Shown here: piece after piece, positions 23,633 through 31,846 of the stretch
How the letters are laid out: each line of letters opens with the position of its first letter
Numbering within the stretch: the stretch's first letter is position 1
Origin: Treponema sp.
GTDB lineage: Bacteria > Spirochaetota > Spirochaetia > Treponematales > Treponemataceae
Direction: 5' to 3'
Assembly: GCA_016294035.1 (NCBI GenBank)
Contig: JAEDCT010000020.1
Coordinates: forward strand, 1 to 43,044
DNA: 43,044 nt
Program-made: the position numbers and the translations under genes
The notes under the pieces: generated by a model
What the model saw: only the letters and a program-made list of their open reading frames with translations
What the model was told of the DNA's origin: nothing
Databases searched by the model: none

Positions 23633-24097
23633 ATGGAAGAAGGCAGAAAAATAATTGCGGAAAACAGAAAAGCCCGATTTAACTACACTATCACCGAAAC
23701 CATTGAATGCGGAATTGAGCTTCAGGGTACAGAGGTAAAGTCAGTAAAATCAGGAAACATTTCATTTCCAGACAGTTTCGCTCTCATCGAGAACAATGAA
23801 GTGTTTCTGCAGAATCTTCATATTTCCGAGTATTCTTTTTCTTCCATATTTAACCATGATCCCGACAGAAAGAAGAAACTTCTGCTTCACAGGGATGAAA
23901 TTAAAAGGCTCAAAAGAAAAGTTGACGAAAAAGGAGTTACTTTAGTGCCTCTCGATTTTTATTTAAAGAAAGGCCTGGTAAAAGTAACTCTTGGCCTTTG
24001 CAAGGGTAAAAAACTATTTGACAAACGTGCCGATATTAAAGACAGGGATGTCAAGAGAGACATGGAAAGAGAATTCAGAAACAGGCTGGACGGATAG
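23633..24097 (+). CDS. smpB: SsrA-binding protein SmpB
   Basis: 154 residues. Binds tmRNA and delivers it to stalled ribosomes (trans-translation). IIAENRKARFNYTI (7-20), GIELQGTEVKSVKSG and the VPLDFYLKKGLVKVTLGLCKGKKLFDKR block are standard OB-fold segments; the basic C-terminal tail RDVKRDMEREFRNR is the part that enters the mRNA channel. The ATG at 23633 matches the family start exactly and lies 9 nt after TATAAT, suggesting a leaderless message. The tmRNA gene itself was not found in the window. Confidence 0.97.
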   Translation: MEEGRKIIAENRKARFNYTITETIECGIELQGTEVKSVKSGNISFPDSFALIENNEVFLQNLHISEYSFSSIFNHDPDRKKKLLLHRDEIKRLKRKVDEKGVTLVPLDFYLKKGLVKVTLGLCKGKKLFDKRADIKDRDVKRDMEREFRNRLDG

Positions 24098-24111
24098 ACA
24101 AAAAGAAAGGA

Positions 24112-24945
24112 ATGAAATCAGTAAAACTATTTCTTCTTACATTATTGATTTTCTCACTTGCCCAGGGCACTTTTGCAGCAGAAACAGTAGATTTCTATGC
24201 CACGGTATCATCATCATCAGATTCAAACATGATAAAAATGACCACCGACCTGTTCTACACTCAGTTTCAGGGAATTTCCGGATACACAATAATAGACAAG
24301 AGAGACAGGAACTATTCTTCAGAAAACAGGGTATCAACAAACGTTTCATTCTACGCTGAAATACAGGAAGAGGAAAACGGCCAGTGGACCTGCACCCTGA
24401 ATGCCATAAAGTCATCGGCAAACAAAAACATAACCCTTACCAAGACATACGACACATATTACAAGATTCTCCTGGATGCAAAGCCTTCACTTGAAAACCT
24501 GCTGGTGAACCTCAATGCAGGAAAAAGCAGTAAGGAAGAGACTGTAATGCAGAACCAGGCCAAAGACAAGGAACCAAGGGGGCCAAACATTCTTGATTCA
24601 ATTGCAGGAACCTGGGGCGGAGAAGATTACATTGAAAAGATAATGCTTCTCAGAGGTGGCAGAGGATTTGTTGTTTTCAAGAACGGTGCCAGCATGAACA
24701 TTACCGTTACTGCAAGGGGAAACGAAATAACTGTCAGGCAGCAGGGAAGCCCCAACGCCTCATTCTTCCCGGAGCTTTCAAGAGAAACTGCCCTGAAAAA
24801 TGCCATGACCGCGTCACCAATAGAATGGACTCTCACGCTGAAAGACAACACACTTTCTGGAGTAAAGTCAACCCTCGTACAGAACCAGGACTCAGAAACC
24901 GGCGTATCACAGGGAACCGTGAACGTAACCTGGACTAAACGATAA
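24112..24945 (+). CDS. exported protein of unknown function
   Basis: 277 residues. A Sec signal peptide ends TFA before AETVDF. The first mature part resembles a penicillin-binding-activator or TolB-like periplasmic domain in pattern (short strands, YTIIDKRDRNY, as in 'lipoprotein/CsgG-like' stress sensors), which I infer weakly. A linker with KDKEPRGP leads to a second beta domain starting IAGTWGGEDYIEKIML. It is 14 bp after smpB with AAAGGA directly before the ATG, so probably cotranscribed. Its end overlaps the convergent TsaC-like gene by 11 bp. Confidence 0.7.
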   Translation: MKSVKLFLLTLLIFSLAQGTFAAETVDFYATVSSSSDSNMIKMTTDLFYTQFQGISGYTIIDKRDRNYSSENRVSTNVSFYAEIQEEENGQWTCTLNAIKSSANKNITLTKTYDTYYKILLDAKPSLENLLVNLNAGKSSKEETVMQNQAKDKEPRGPNILDSIAGTWGGEDYIEKIMLLRGGRGFVVFKNGASMNITVTARGNEITVRQQGSPNASFFPELSRETALKNAMTASPIEWTLTLKDNTLSGVKSTLVQNQDSETGVSQGTVNVTWTKR

Positions 24946-25525
24946 GGCTTCCCTGCCTCAAAACCTCATAGGATCCATCAGAATCAAGCCTGACTATGGT
25001 TGAAGCCACGCTTCCTAACCTGTCCCCATCATCCACTATAAAGTCAACTTCTGCTTCAAATTCAGATTTTATCTCGCTTATTCTTTCAATCACTGGACAC
25101 CCGCTTCGGTTAACGCTTGTGCTGTACAAAGGCTTTCCGCATTCTGCAATAAGACTCCTGAGCCACTGGTCTCCGGGGCACCTGAAGGCAACTGATGTAA
25201 GAGCGCCTGCAACAAACACATGGGACTTCAGGGGGACAATTATTGTCAGGCTTCCCGGCCACTTTGAGTATAGTTTCTGTGGGATTGGAACAGCGGAATA
25301 CTTTTCTATGTCAGAAGGATCTGCAATAAGCTGAATCAGGGGCTTTGTCTCACTTCTTCCCTTTATCTGCCTGATTCTGTCATCAGTTCGCATCTGATTT
25401 TCTGAAGAATCATCAACAATTCCTGAAAAACCATATACCGTGTCTGTTGGAACTATGGCAACACCACCCTTCTTGAAGATGGAAGCCAATTCTTTGATTG
25501 TGGAAAAATTCTTACTGCATATCAT
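24935..25525 (-). CDS. TsaC/YrdC/Sua5-family threonylcarbamoyl-AMP synthase
   Basis: 196 residues, the length of single-domain TsaC. Makes threonylcarbamoyl-AMP for t6A37 of ANN-decoding tRNAs. PTDTVYGFSG (26-35), KGRSETKPL, FRCPGDQW, and STSVNRSG (family STSAN) are present; the last has Val in place of Ala. Start: ATG 25525, inside the end of the upstream FtsB-like gene (14-bp overlap); the longer in-frame start lies fully within that gene. The C-terminal Sua5 domain is absent, as in bacteria with TsaC. Confidence 0.88.
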   Translation of the reverse strand: MICSKNFSTIKELASIFKKGGVAIVPTDTVYGFSGIVDDSSENQMRTDDRIRQIKGRSETKPLIQLIADPSDIEKYSAVPIPQKLYSKWPGSLTIIVPLKSHVFVAGALTSVAFRCPGDQWLRSLIAECGKPLYSTSVNRSGCPVIERISEIKSEFEAEVDFIVDDGDRLGSVASTIVRLDSDGSYEVLRQGSLIV

Positions 25526-26009
25526 AAACTGTTGTTTCACCTGCCGAACCGCCAAAAAAATTCTTTATTGAAAAATGGAGGTTTCCGCGGTGCAGATCAT
25601 ACAGCAAAAACATGATATATGTAAGAACAAGAATAACAAGTCCAAGACCCTTGCAAGTCCACTCGGGAATATACTTAACATCCGTATGCCTTACAACAAC
25701 TCCAGGATCAAAAATATGAGTTTCCCTTGAAGGAAGCCCGGTTATTTTTACAAGTTTTTCTCCCTCCGAAACATAACCGAGCTTTCTTGCAAGGGCAGCA
25801 ATTACATCTGAATCTTTCTGCAAGGCCAGCTTTTCAAGAGAAAGTTCATCATAGTTTTTTTCAATCTGTGCAGTATGAGCACTTAGTTTCTGTTTCTGCT
25901 TCTGAAGCTGAGACTGAGCCCATAATCCATCCCGCCCGCCTACAAAGGCTAGAATGACATAGAATAAGGTACCAACGAGGACTGCAGTCAAAAATCTACA
26001 CTTTTCCAT
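25512..26009 (-). CDS. FtsB/DivIC-like septum protein with a second TM helix
   Basis: 165 residues from ATG 26009. TM1 (5-24) is followed by a Gln/Lys-rich coiled coil (28-75) and ALARKLGYVSEGEKLVKI (71-88), the hallmark of FtsB/DivIC septation proteins. Unlike normal FtsB (about 100 residues, one TM), it has a second TM helix (120-138) and a short tail. It would link FtsL/FtsQ-type partners in the divisome. Start choice is uncertain: no ribosome site precedes ATG 26009, while a TTG at 26072 has AAGG 7 nt upstream and would add an extra hydrophobic segment. It overlaps the TsaC-like gene. Confidence 0.72.
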   Translation of the reverse strand: MEKCRFLTAVLVGTLFYVILAFVGGRDGLWAQSQLQKQKQKLSAHTAQIEKNYDELSLEKLALQKDSDVIAALARKLGYVSEGEKLVKITGLPSRETHIFDPGVVVRHTDVKYIPEWTCKGLGLVILVLTYIMFLLYDLHRGNLHFSIKNFFGGSAGETTVYDMQ

Positions 26010-26325
26010 TATGCTAAGAATTTCGGCATCTGGGTCAAAAAAAATAAGAGCAACTGAAAAAATAAAAACCAATAACACACCTTCACTTTTCTTTGCCTGG
26101 CCTGTTTTTTGAATATGATCTTATGGTAATTTTTTTTTATATGTGATAAAATACAGTGTTGAAAATAGGGATTTTTACCGATAACAAAAAAGGAGAAATC
26201 TCTAATTTTTTTATTTGACGGGATTTCACCGGAATCAAAGAATTTCAAGGTTAAAAACTCGCAGGCATCTCTATAAATACTTTATTAAGAATGCCCAATA
26301 TAACCTGCTTGAGGATCATACAGAT
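26010..26325. other. divergent intergenic region with one recognisable promoter
   Basis: About 315 bp of AT-rich DNA between the FtsB-like gene and the acidic-protein gene. On the plus strand TGATAAAAT (26144-26152) is an extended -10 for the acidic-protein gene, leaving a leader of about 165 nt. A TTGACG (26215) has no partner -10. No small ORF with a ribosome site is visible. Confidence 0.45.
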
Positions 26326-29300
26326 ATGATGGATGAAAACACAGAAAAGAACAGCGAATTGGACGAGTACGGCGTTTGGGTAAAGAAAGCTCCGGAAAAC
26401 GCACAGACAGAAAAACCTCAGACAGAAGATCTCAAACTCCCTGATTTTTCATTCCTTGACCAGCAGGCAGAGGAAACTCCAGAACCTCAGGAAACTTCAG
26501 TTGATGAAGCTGAAGTTCAGGAATCAGATTCCAAACCACTGGATCTTCCTGACTTTGAAAATGACAATGTAAATATGGAAGAAACCGGAAGCGAATTTGC
26601 AAACATTGACTTTTCAAACATAGCAGACATTCAGGAACCAAAAGCAGAAGAACTTGCAGAATCAGGTGAATTTGATCTTCCGGATCTTGACGAAACACAG
26701 GCAGTTGAAGACAGCACCCAGATTCAGGAAACAGAAGTTAAACCAGAAGAAGTAGAAGAATCAGTTGCAGATATGGAAGAAACTCAGGAAGAAGTTAATC
26801 CAGACTCTTTCATGCACAATGAAATCCCAGATGGCGAAATCGATCTTGATTCATTCATGAGCGATAACGCACCTGCAAAATCAGAAATTCCAGATGGCGA
26901 GGTTGAACTTGACTCATTCATGTCAGACAGCCCTGCCCCAGGTGAAGACGGAGACGTTGACTTAAGTTCATTCCTCGGAGATGAGGCTGCCACATTCAAT
27001 GACGGAGACATTGACCTTGAATCATTCATGGGTGGTGAATCATTCACTTCTGAAAAAGAAGAAATGGAAGAAATCGAGGAACAGGAACCTCTTGACATTG
27101 AGCTTGACTTTGAAAATGTTGAGTATGACGAACAGGAAGAAGATGAGGATGAAGGCGTTAGCGAAGAGGAATTCGAGGAAATGTTCCAGGATGCTCAGGA
27201 TAACGCAGAAAACTCAGAATCAGTTGACCTTGATTCTTTCATGTCTGATGAAGCTCCCAGGTCAACGGAAGCAGCAGGAAGCGAAGACATTGACCTCTCA
27301 GACTTCGGTTTTGAAGACAACGCAGAAAACCAGAATCCAATTCTCGATGAAGAAACAGAAAAGAAAAAGCACGAAACAGAAGTTGTTGACTATGAAATGA
27401 ACATAGATGACGAGGAAACTGAAACAAAGATTGAAGAAACAACCGATTCATCTGAATCAAATGCAGAAGAAGAAATCGTAGTTGACATTTCTCAGGATGA
27501 AGAAGTTGCCGAGCAGAAAGAACAGGAAACAGATCTTTCTTCTCCAGATGACAGCTTTGACATTGACTCAATTTTTGACAGCATTGAAGACGAAAGCGGA
27601 AACACAGTATCTTTCAATGAAGTTCCTACAAATGAGGAAATAGCAAAAAAAAATGAATTATCCGGACCGGAAGATTTGAGCTTATCTGTTGATGACGGTA
27701 TTTCTTTCCCAAGTCCGGAAGAACCAGCAGAAACTTCTGTGGAACAGGAAACAGTTCAGTCCCAGGAAGACTTTGAAACAGCAAGCTTCGATGAATTCCA
27801 GGAACCAGCTGCAGATGAATCAAATCAGATTGTTATGGAAGACAAAGCTGATGAAGAGCCTGTTATCGAAGAAGAAAACTTTGAGATTGAAGAAGAACCA
27901 GACACCACAAACATTGACCAGACACTTCCAGAAGATATCGTTACGGAAGAAATAACTGACAGTGTACAGGATGAAATCACGGATTCAGAAGACGATTTCA
28001 CCCTTGATGCAATGGACAACCAGGATTCGGAAAATTATGACATACCTGAAACACTGGATGAAACAGAAGAACAGGAAACCACTCAGGAAGAAGAATCAAA
28101 CATGGAGGAATTCTCAATTGATGATTTCATGGGTGAGGAAGGATTCACAGATGGTGGAATCGGTGTAACAGGGCCATACAATGAAGATGGAACGCTCATC
28201 GAAAAATACATAAAGAAGGATGAAGAAGAACCATCACAGGAACCAGAAGAAGAAACACATATTGAAGAATCAGACCAGGACATAACTTCAGAATTCGAAG
28301 AACCTGCAATGGAAAATAAAACTGCAGACGAAGCATTTGAATTCGAGGAACCTGCAGTCGAATCAACTGAAACTTCATCTGATGCATTCGAATCTGCTGA
28401 GGTTCCAGAAACAAATTCCATTGAAAATGAATCAACACAAGAATTCTCAATGGATGAACCTGTTGTTGAAGAAAACCTTGTGGAAGAAACAGAAATTATT
28501 GATGAATCTGAATTGCAGCAGATTGACTCTACCCCAATGGATTCAGAAGTAAAAATGGAAGAAACTGCAGTTGATTCATCAGACTTTACATTTGAAGAAC
28601 CAACGGATTCACTGGGATTCCAGACAGCTTCATCCGACCAGGATCTCGGATCGGAAAACTTTGATTTAACAGGCAATACTCAGGATAAGGCACAGGAAGA
28701 AGACTTCAATGAAAGTGAAATAACTGAGCCTTTTGTTGAAGAAACTGAAGTTGACGAATCAGAAGTTAATGAAACTGAAGTTGAAGAATCAGAAATCACA
28801 GAAACAGAAAACAATACAGATATACCAGAAGAATCACTCCAGGGTGAGGAGGAAAACAAAGTGAACGAAGAACCAGAACTTGCAGATGTAAGCGCTTACT
28901 TGGACAAGGGTCCTGATTACGATATGGAAGGCGTAACAGTAACTCTTGATGACTTTGAAAAACTTGCATCACAGCCTGTGGTTGAACCTCAAAAGGAAGA
29001 AGAAATTCCAGATACCTTTGACGAGGAAGCAGCTTCTCTGGCAGACTCTGATGACTGTGAAGAAGAAAAACAGGTATACAGTGTATTTGCAAAAACTCAA
29101 AATTCGGTTAATAATATTATAGTTGAAAACGAAAAGATTGAATCGGAAGCAAGTGAAACCATGGAAGAGCCAGTTTCTGAGAATGACACTAGCACCGAGG
29201 AAGGGGACGACATGAACAACGAAATTCTCGAAAAGATTGCAGAGGAACTTTCTACACTCAAAACTGAAATCAACGGGCTCAAGAGTGAATTCGAAAACAT

Positions 29301-30255
29301 CAAGAAAAACGGTATTTCTGCAAAAGAAGATACTGCAGACAGTGTTCAGAAAGATTCCGGATTCTTCAATAACGAGGATGAAGACGACACAATCGCTCTT
29401 AGCGGAGACGAGCTTTCAAATATTCTCAGTTCAGCAGAATTTACATCTCAGGATGGTGATGAAATTGTACAGGAACAGGAATCAAACAGCGAGCTTTCAA
29501 TGGATTTCAACAATGAAAAACTTGAGGAGCCTGTATTTGAAGAGGAAGCTGAATCTGAAGAAATTACAGAAAACGAAGAAGATGAAATCTCAGTTCCAAA
29601 GGTTGATGATCTTGTAGTTGAATCATCTTCTACAGATCTTATGGAAAATCCAGTGGCAGATGAAGAACCTGCAGAGGAACCGGTAATCACAGAAATCGAG
29701 CAGAATGAAGCAATACCAACAGATGATGATATTCCATCACCTACCCTCGAATCTCTTGACCTGCCATCAGGCCTTGATACTGCAGAGACTCTCACAGAAG
29801 ACAACATAGACTATCTTACAGAAGATCAGTCAATCTTGCAGGAAGATGAAGAAGCCCTTGAAACTGGAATCAGTGAAGAACCCGTAGAAAATGTTTTCAC
29901 AAACTGGGAAGCTTCAGAAGAAGAATCATCAGACATTGAAACAGAAGAACCTGCAATGGAAGAAGCCCCGGCAGAAGAGATGGCAGAAGCAGAAGAACCT
30001 GCAATGGAAAATATTGAAGTTGAAGAAACTCCTGCACCAGTGCCAGAGGAAGTTTCTTCAGAAGAATCTGCTCCAGCAGCTGCAACAGAAAGTTCATCTG
30101 ATATTCCTGCAGAAATGAAGGAAGAAATCAAGGCGGTTCTTTCTTACATGGATCAGCTTCTTGAAAATCTCCCAGAAGAAAAGATTGCTGAGTTTGCACA
30201 GTCTGAGCAGTTTGAAACATACAAGAAATTGTTTGCAGAGCTTGGACTTTCGTGA
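26326..30255 (+). CDS. very large acidic repeat protein, spirochaete-type, function unknown
   Basis: 1309 residues with no signal peptide or TM helix. Composition is extreme: Glu, Asp, Ser and Thr dominate and basic residues are rare, so most of it should be disordered. A short motif [DE]-[IV]-[DE]-L-x-S-F-M/L recurs at nt 26836-26859, 26899-26922, 26953-26976, 27007-27030 and 27220-27243, with relatives at 26804, 27286 and 28111. A coiled coil (residues about 963-995, EILEKIAEELSTLKTEI) and a compact C-terminal domain (about 1258-1309, with AVLSYMDQLLENLPEEK) are the only folded-looking parts. ATG 26326 (GAGG 11 nt upstream) is chosen over a TTG 37 codons earlier that gives a basic, unrelated tail. 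Followed by the DUF115 genes. Confidence 0.8.
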   Translation: MMDENTEKNSELDEYGVWVKKAPENAQTEKPQTEDLKLPDFSFLDQQAEETPEPQETSVDEAEVQESDSKPLDLPDFENDNVNMEETGSEFANIDFSNIADIQEPKAEELAESGEFDLPDLDETQAVEDSTQIQETEVKPEEVEESVADMEETQEEVNPDSFMHNEIPDGEIDLDSFMSDNAPAKSEIPDGEVELDSFMSDSPAPGEDGDVDLSSFLGDEAATFNDGDIDLESFMGGESFTSEKEEMEEIEEQEPLDIELDFENVEYDEQEEDEDEGVSEEEFEEMFQDAQDNAENSESVDLDSFMSDEAPRSTEAAGSEDIDLSDFGFEDNAENQNPILDEETEKKKHETEVVDYEMNIDDEETETKIEETTDSSESNAEEEIVVDISQDEEVAEQKEQETDLSSPDDSFDIDSIFDSIEDESGNTVSFNEVPTNEEIAKKNELSGPEDLSLSVDDGISFPSPEEPAETSVEQETVQSQEDFETASFDEFQEPAADESNQIVMEDKADEEPVIEEENFEIEEEPDTTNIDQTLPEDIVTEEITDSVQDEITDSEDDFTLDAMDNQDSENYDIPETLDETEEQETTQEEESNMEEFSIDDFMGEEGFTDGGIGVTGPYNEDGTLIEKYIKKDEEEPSQEPEEETHIEESDQDITSEFEEPAMENKTADEAFEFEEPAVESTETSSDAFESAEVPETNSIENESTQEFSMDEPVVEENLVEETEIIDESELQQIDSTPMDSEVKMEETAVDSSDFTFEEPTDSLGFQTASSDQDLGSENFDLTGNTQDKAQEEDFNESEITEPFVEETEVDESEVNETEVEESEITETENNTDIPEESLQGEEENKVNEEPELADVSAYLDKGPDYDMEGVTVTLDDFEKLASQPVVEPQKEEEIPDTFDEEAASLADSDDCEEEKQVYSVFAKTQNSVNNIIVENEKIESEASETMEEPVSENDTSTEEGDDMNNEILEKIAEELSTLKTEINGLKSEFENIKKNGISAKEDTADSVQKDSGFFNNEDEDDTIALSGDELSNILSSAEFTSQDGDEIVQEQESNSELSMDFNNEKLEEPVFEEEAESEEITENEEDEISVPKVDDLVVESSSTDLMENPVADEEPAEEPVITEIEQNEAIPTDDDIPSPTLESLDLPSGLDTAETLTEDNIDYLTEDQSILQEDEEALETGISEEPVENVFTNWEASEEESSDIETEEPAMEEAPAEEMAEAEEPAMENIEVEETPAPVPEEVSSEESAPAAATESSSDIPAEMKEEIKAVLSYMDQLLENLPEEKIAEFAQSEQFETYKKLFAELGLS

Positions 30256-30279
30256 GCCAAACACACAGCAGCTGATAAC

Positions 30280-30319
30280 AAAGCCATATTCCAGCACATT
30301 GGAATGTGGCTTTTTTTTT
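30280..30319 (+). terminator. intrinsic terminator after the acidic-protein gene
   Basis: AAAGCCATATTCCA (30280-30293) pairs with TGGAATGTGGCTTT (30300-30313), one G-U pair, with nine T residues. It lies only 31 nt before the DUF115 start, so that gene depends on read-through or an unrecognised promoter; TTGACA at 30318-30323 has no matching -10. Confidence 0.9.
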
Positions 30320-30349
30320 GACAGCAACTTAAAAGGGAAAGCAGAAAAA

Positions 30350-31846
30350 TTGAAACTGGAAATCATCAAGTCAAAAAGCGGAATTGATACATGCAAGGTA
30401 AATGGCATATTGCTTCACTCCATGTACGATCCCTTCAAAGAAGCAGAACGATTCGCATCATTTACGCCAATTTTTAATCCAAAATATATTGCAGTAACAG
30501 AACCGGCACTTTCCTACTCAAGTAATTTTCTCCGAAAAAAATTTCCCCATGCAAGGCTTATTTGCATCAGATACACTGATATGTTCACTGAATATGATTC
30601 AACCTGGGACAAAACATTTGTTCTGTCTGAAAACACCGGTGAAAATCTTTTCAATTATATGGGCGAGGATGGAATAGCACAATGCATTTTTCTGTCATGG
30701 AAAGCTTCTGAATCTGCATTCAAAAACGAATATGAAAAATGCTGGAATCAGATAAAAGAATGTGTCATGAAAAGTCAGAGCGTTCTTGCCACGCAATCCT
30801 TTTTTTCAATCAGATGGCTAAAAAATTCATGCAGGTTTTTTATGACCGAAAAAAAACTGGCCGGGATTTCAAAAGGCAACTCACCAATTCTGGTATGTGC
30901 ATCCGGAACAAGCCTTGAATCATCAATAAAAAAAATTCGGGAACACAGAAATAAATTTTTTCTCATTGCAGTATCATCAGCCCTTTCTCCCCTTGTTAAC
31001 AGCAATATCATGCCTGACCTTTGCATTTCAACAGACGGAGGATTCTGGGCAAAACCCCACATAGGAAGAATAATCAAAGACAAGAACATTACACTGGCCT
31101 TAAGTCCTGAATCAAGCATTTACTCCCAGATACTCACTCAAACCCCGGTCATTCCACTAAACTATGGTGACGGCTGTTCAAAAGATCTGTTCAATGATTT
31201 TAAGGTAAACGGAATCAATGCAAGAAGGAACGGAACTGTCAGCGGAACAGCCCTGGAACTTGCAAAGTCAATAACGACAGGCCCTGTATTTCTTACTGGA
31301 CTTGATCTTTCATCCGCAATGGGGTTCCAGCACACCCAGCCAAATGAGAACGAAAAAATAAATTCACTTGCTGACAACAGATTGAAAACAAAGGAAACAA
31401 GAATTGCACCTCAAACATTTCCATCCCATTCCCTGGAAATATATTGTCAGTGGTTCAAGAATTATGACAATGCAGAAAACGTTTACAGACTGAGCAACAA
31501 TCATTCATTCAACAACACACTTGGAAAAATAAAGGACATTAACTGGAATGACTTTGAATCAATGGCTGATAATTTCAAGACAGACTTTCCAGAAATTAAA
31601 CTGCAAAAGAACAGTGAAATCTTTGACTTCAAGAAAAGACTCCAATTACTTGAAAACTCACTCTCAAAAAATATGGATTCCATAAGCTGGAAAAAAGAAC
31701 TGTTTCCGGGCGAAATGATCAACCTTGAAAGATGCCTTGAAACAGAAACAAGCAAAGCAGAAGACGCAAAAAACTCAATCAAAATGAAGCAGAAAAAAAT
31801 CACTGAAAGCATACTGGACCCATACAGGAAGGCAGGAACCAAATGA
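30350..31846 (+). CDS. DUF115 / MptE-like (Maf-type) protein 1
   Basis: 498 residues. The core is the 6-hydroxymethylpterin diphosphokinase MptE-like (DUF115) fold: CASGTSLESSI, then KKIREHRNKFFLIAVSSAL, then IMPDLCISTDGG, followed by NGTVSGTALELAKS and FLTGLDLS. This family overlaps the Maf proteins that attach nonulosonic sugars to flagellin. The usual GPSL loop reads GTSL here. The frame is open 63 codons further up, but those lie in the previous gene and its terminator. TTG 30350, behind AAAGGG, gives a start (KLEIIKSKSG...NGILLHSMYDP) that aligns with the start of the next gene (ETIETKTGQ...NGHPAHSKYNP). Overlaps the next gene by 4 bp. Confidence 0.8.
   Translation: MKLEIIKSKSGIDTCKVNGILLHSMYDPFKEAERFASFTPIFNPKYIAVTEPALSYSSNFLRKKFPHARLICIRYTDMFTEYDSTWDKTFVLSENTGENLFNYMGEDGIAQCIFLSWKASESAFKNEYEKCWNQIKECVMKSQSVLATQSFFSIRWLKNSCRFFMTEKKLAGISKGNSPILVCASGTSLESSIKKIREHRNKFFLIAVSSALSPLVNSNIMPDLCISTDGGFWAKPHIGRIIKDKNITLALSPESSIYSQILTQTPVIPLNYGDGCSKDLFNDFKVNGINARRNGTVSGTALELAKSITTGPVFLTGLDLSSAMGFQHTQPNENEKINSLADNRLKTKETRIAPQTFPSHSLEIYCQWFKNYDNAENVYRLSNNHSFNNTLGKIKDINWNDFESMADNFKTDFPEIKLQKNSEIFDFKKRLQLLENSLSKNMDSISWKKELFPGEMINLERCLETETSKAEDAKNSIKMKQKKITESILDPYRKAGTK

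Noticed and set aside
26215..26325. Extended start of the acidic protein at TTG 26215
   Set aside because: It would add a basic, non-matching 37-residue tail; the ATG at 26326 follows GAGG and begins the acidic composition.
27239..29807. Long antisense reading frames rich in Ser, Leu or Gln opposite the acidic gene
   Set aside because: They mirror the GAA/GAT-rich codons of the real gene, have no ribosome sites and low-complexity composition.
30318..30323. Perfect TTGACA as a promoter for DUF115 gene 1
   Set aside because: No -10-like hexamer lies 15-19 bp downstream.
30161..30349. N-terminal 63 codons of the open frame before DUF115 gene 1
   Set aside because: They overlap the end of the acidic-protein gene and its terminator and do not align with the DUF115 paralogue.
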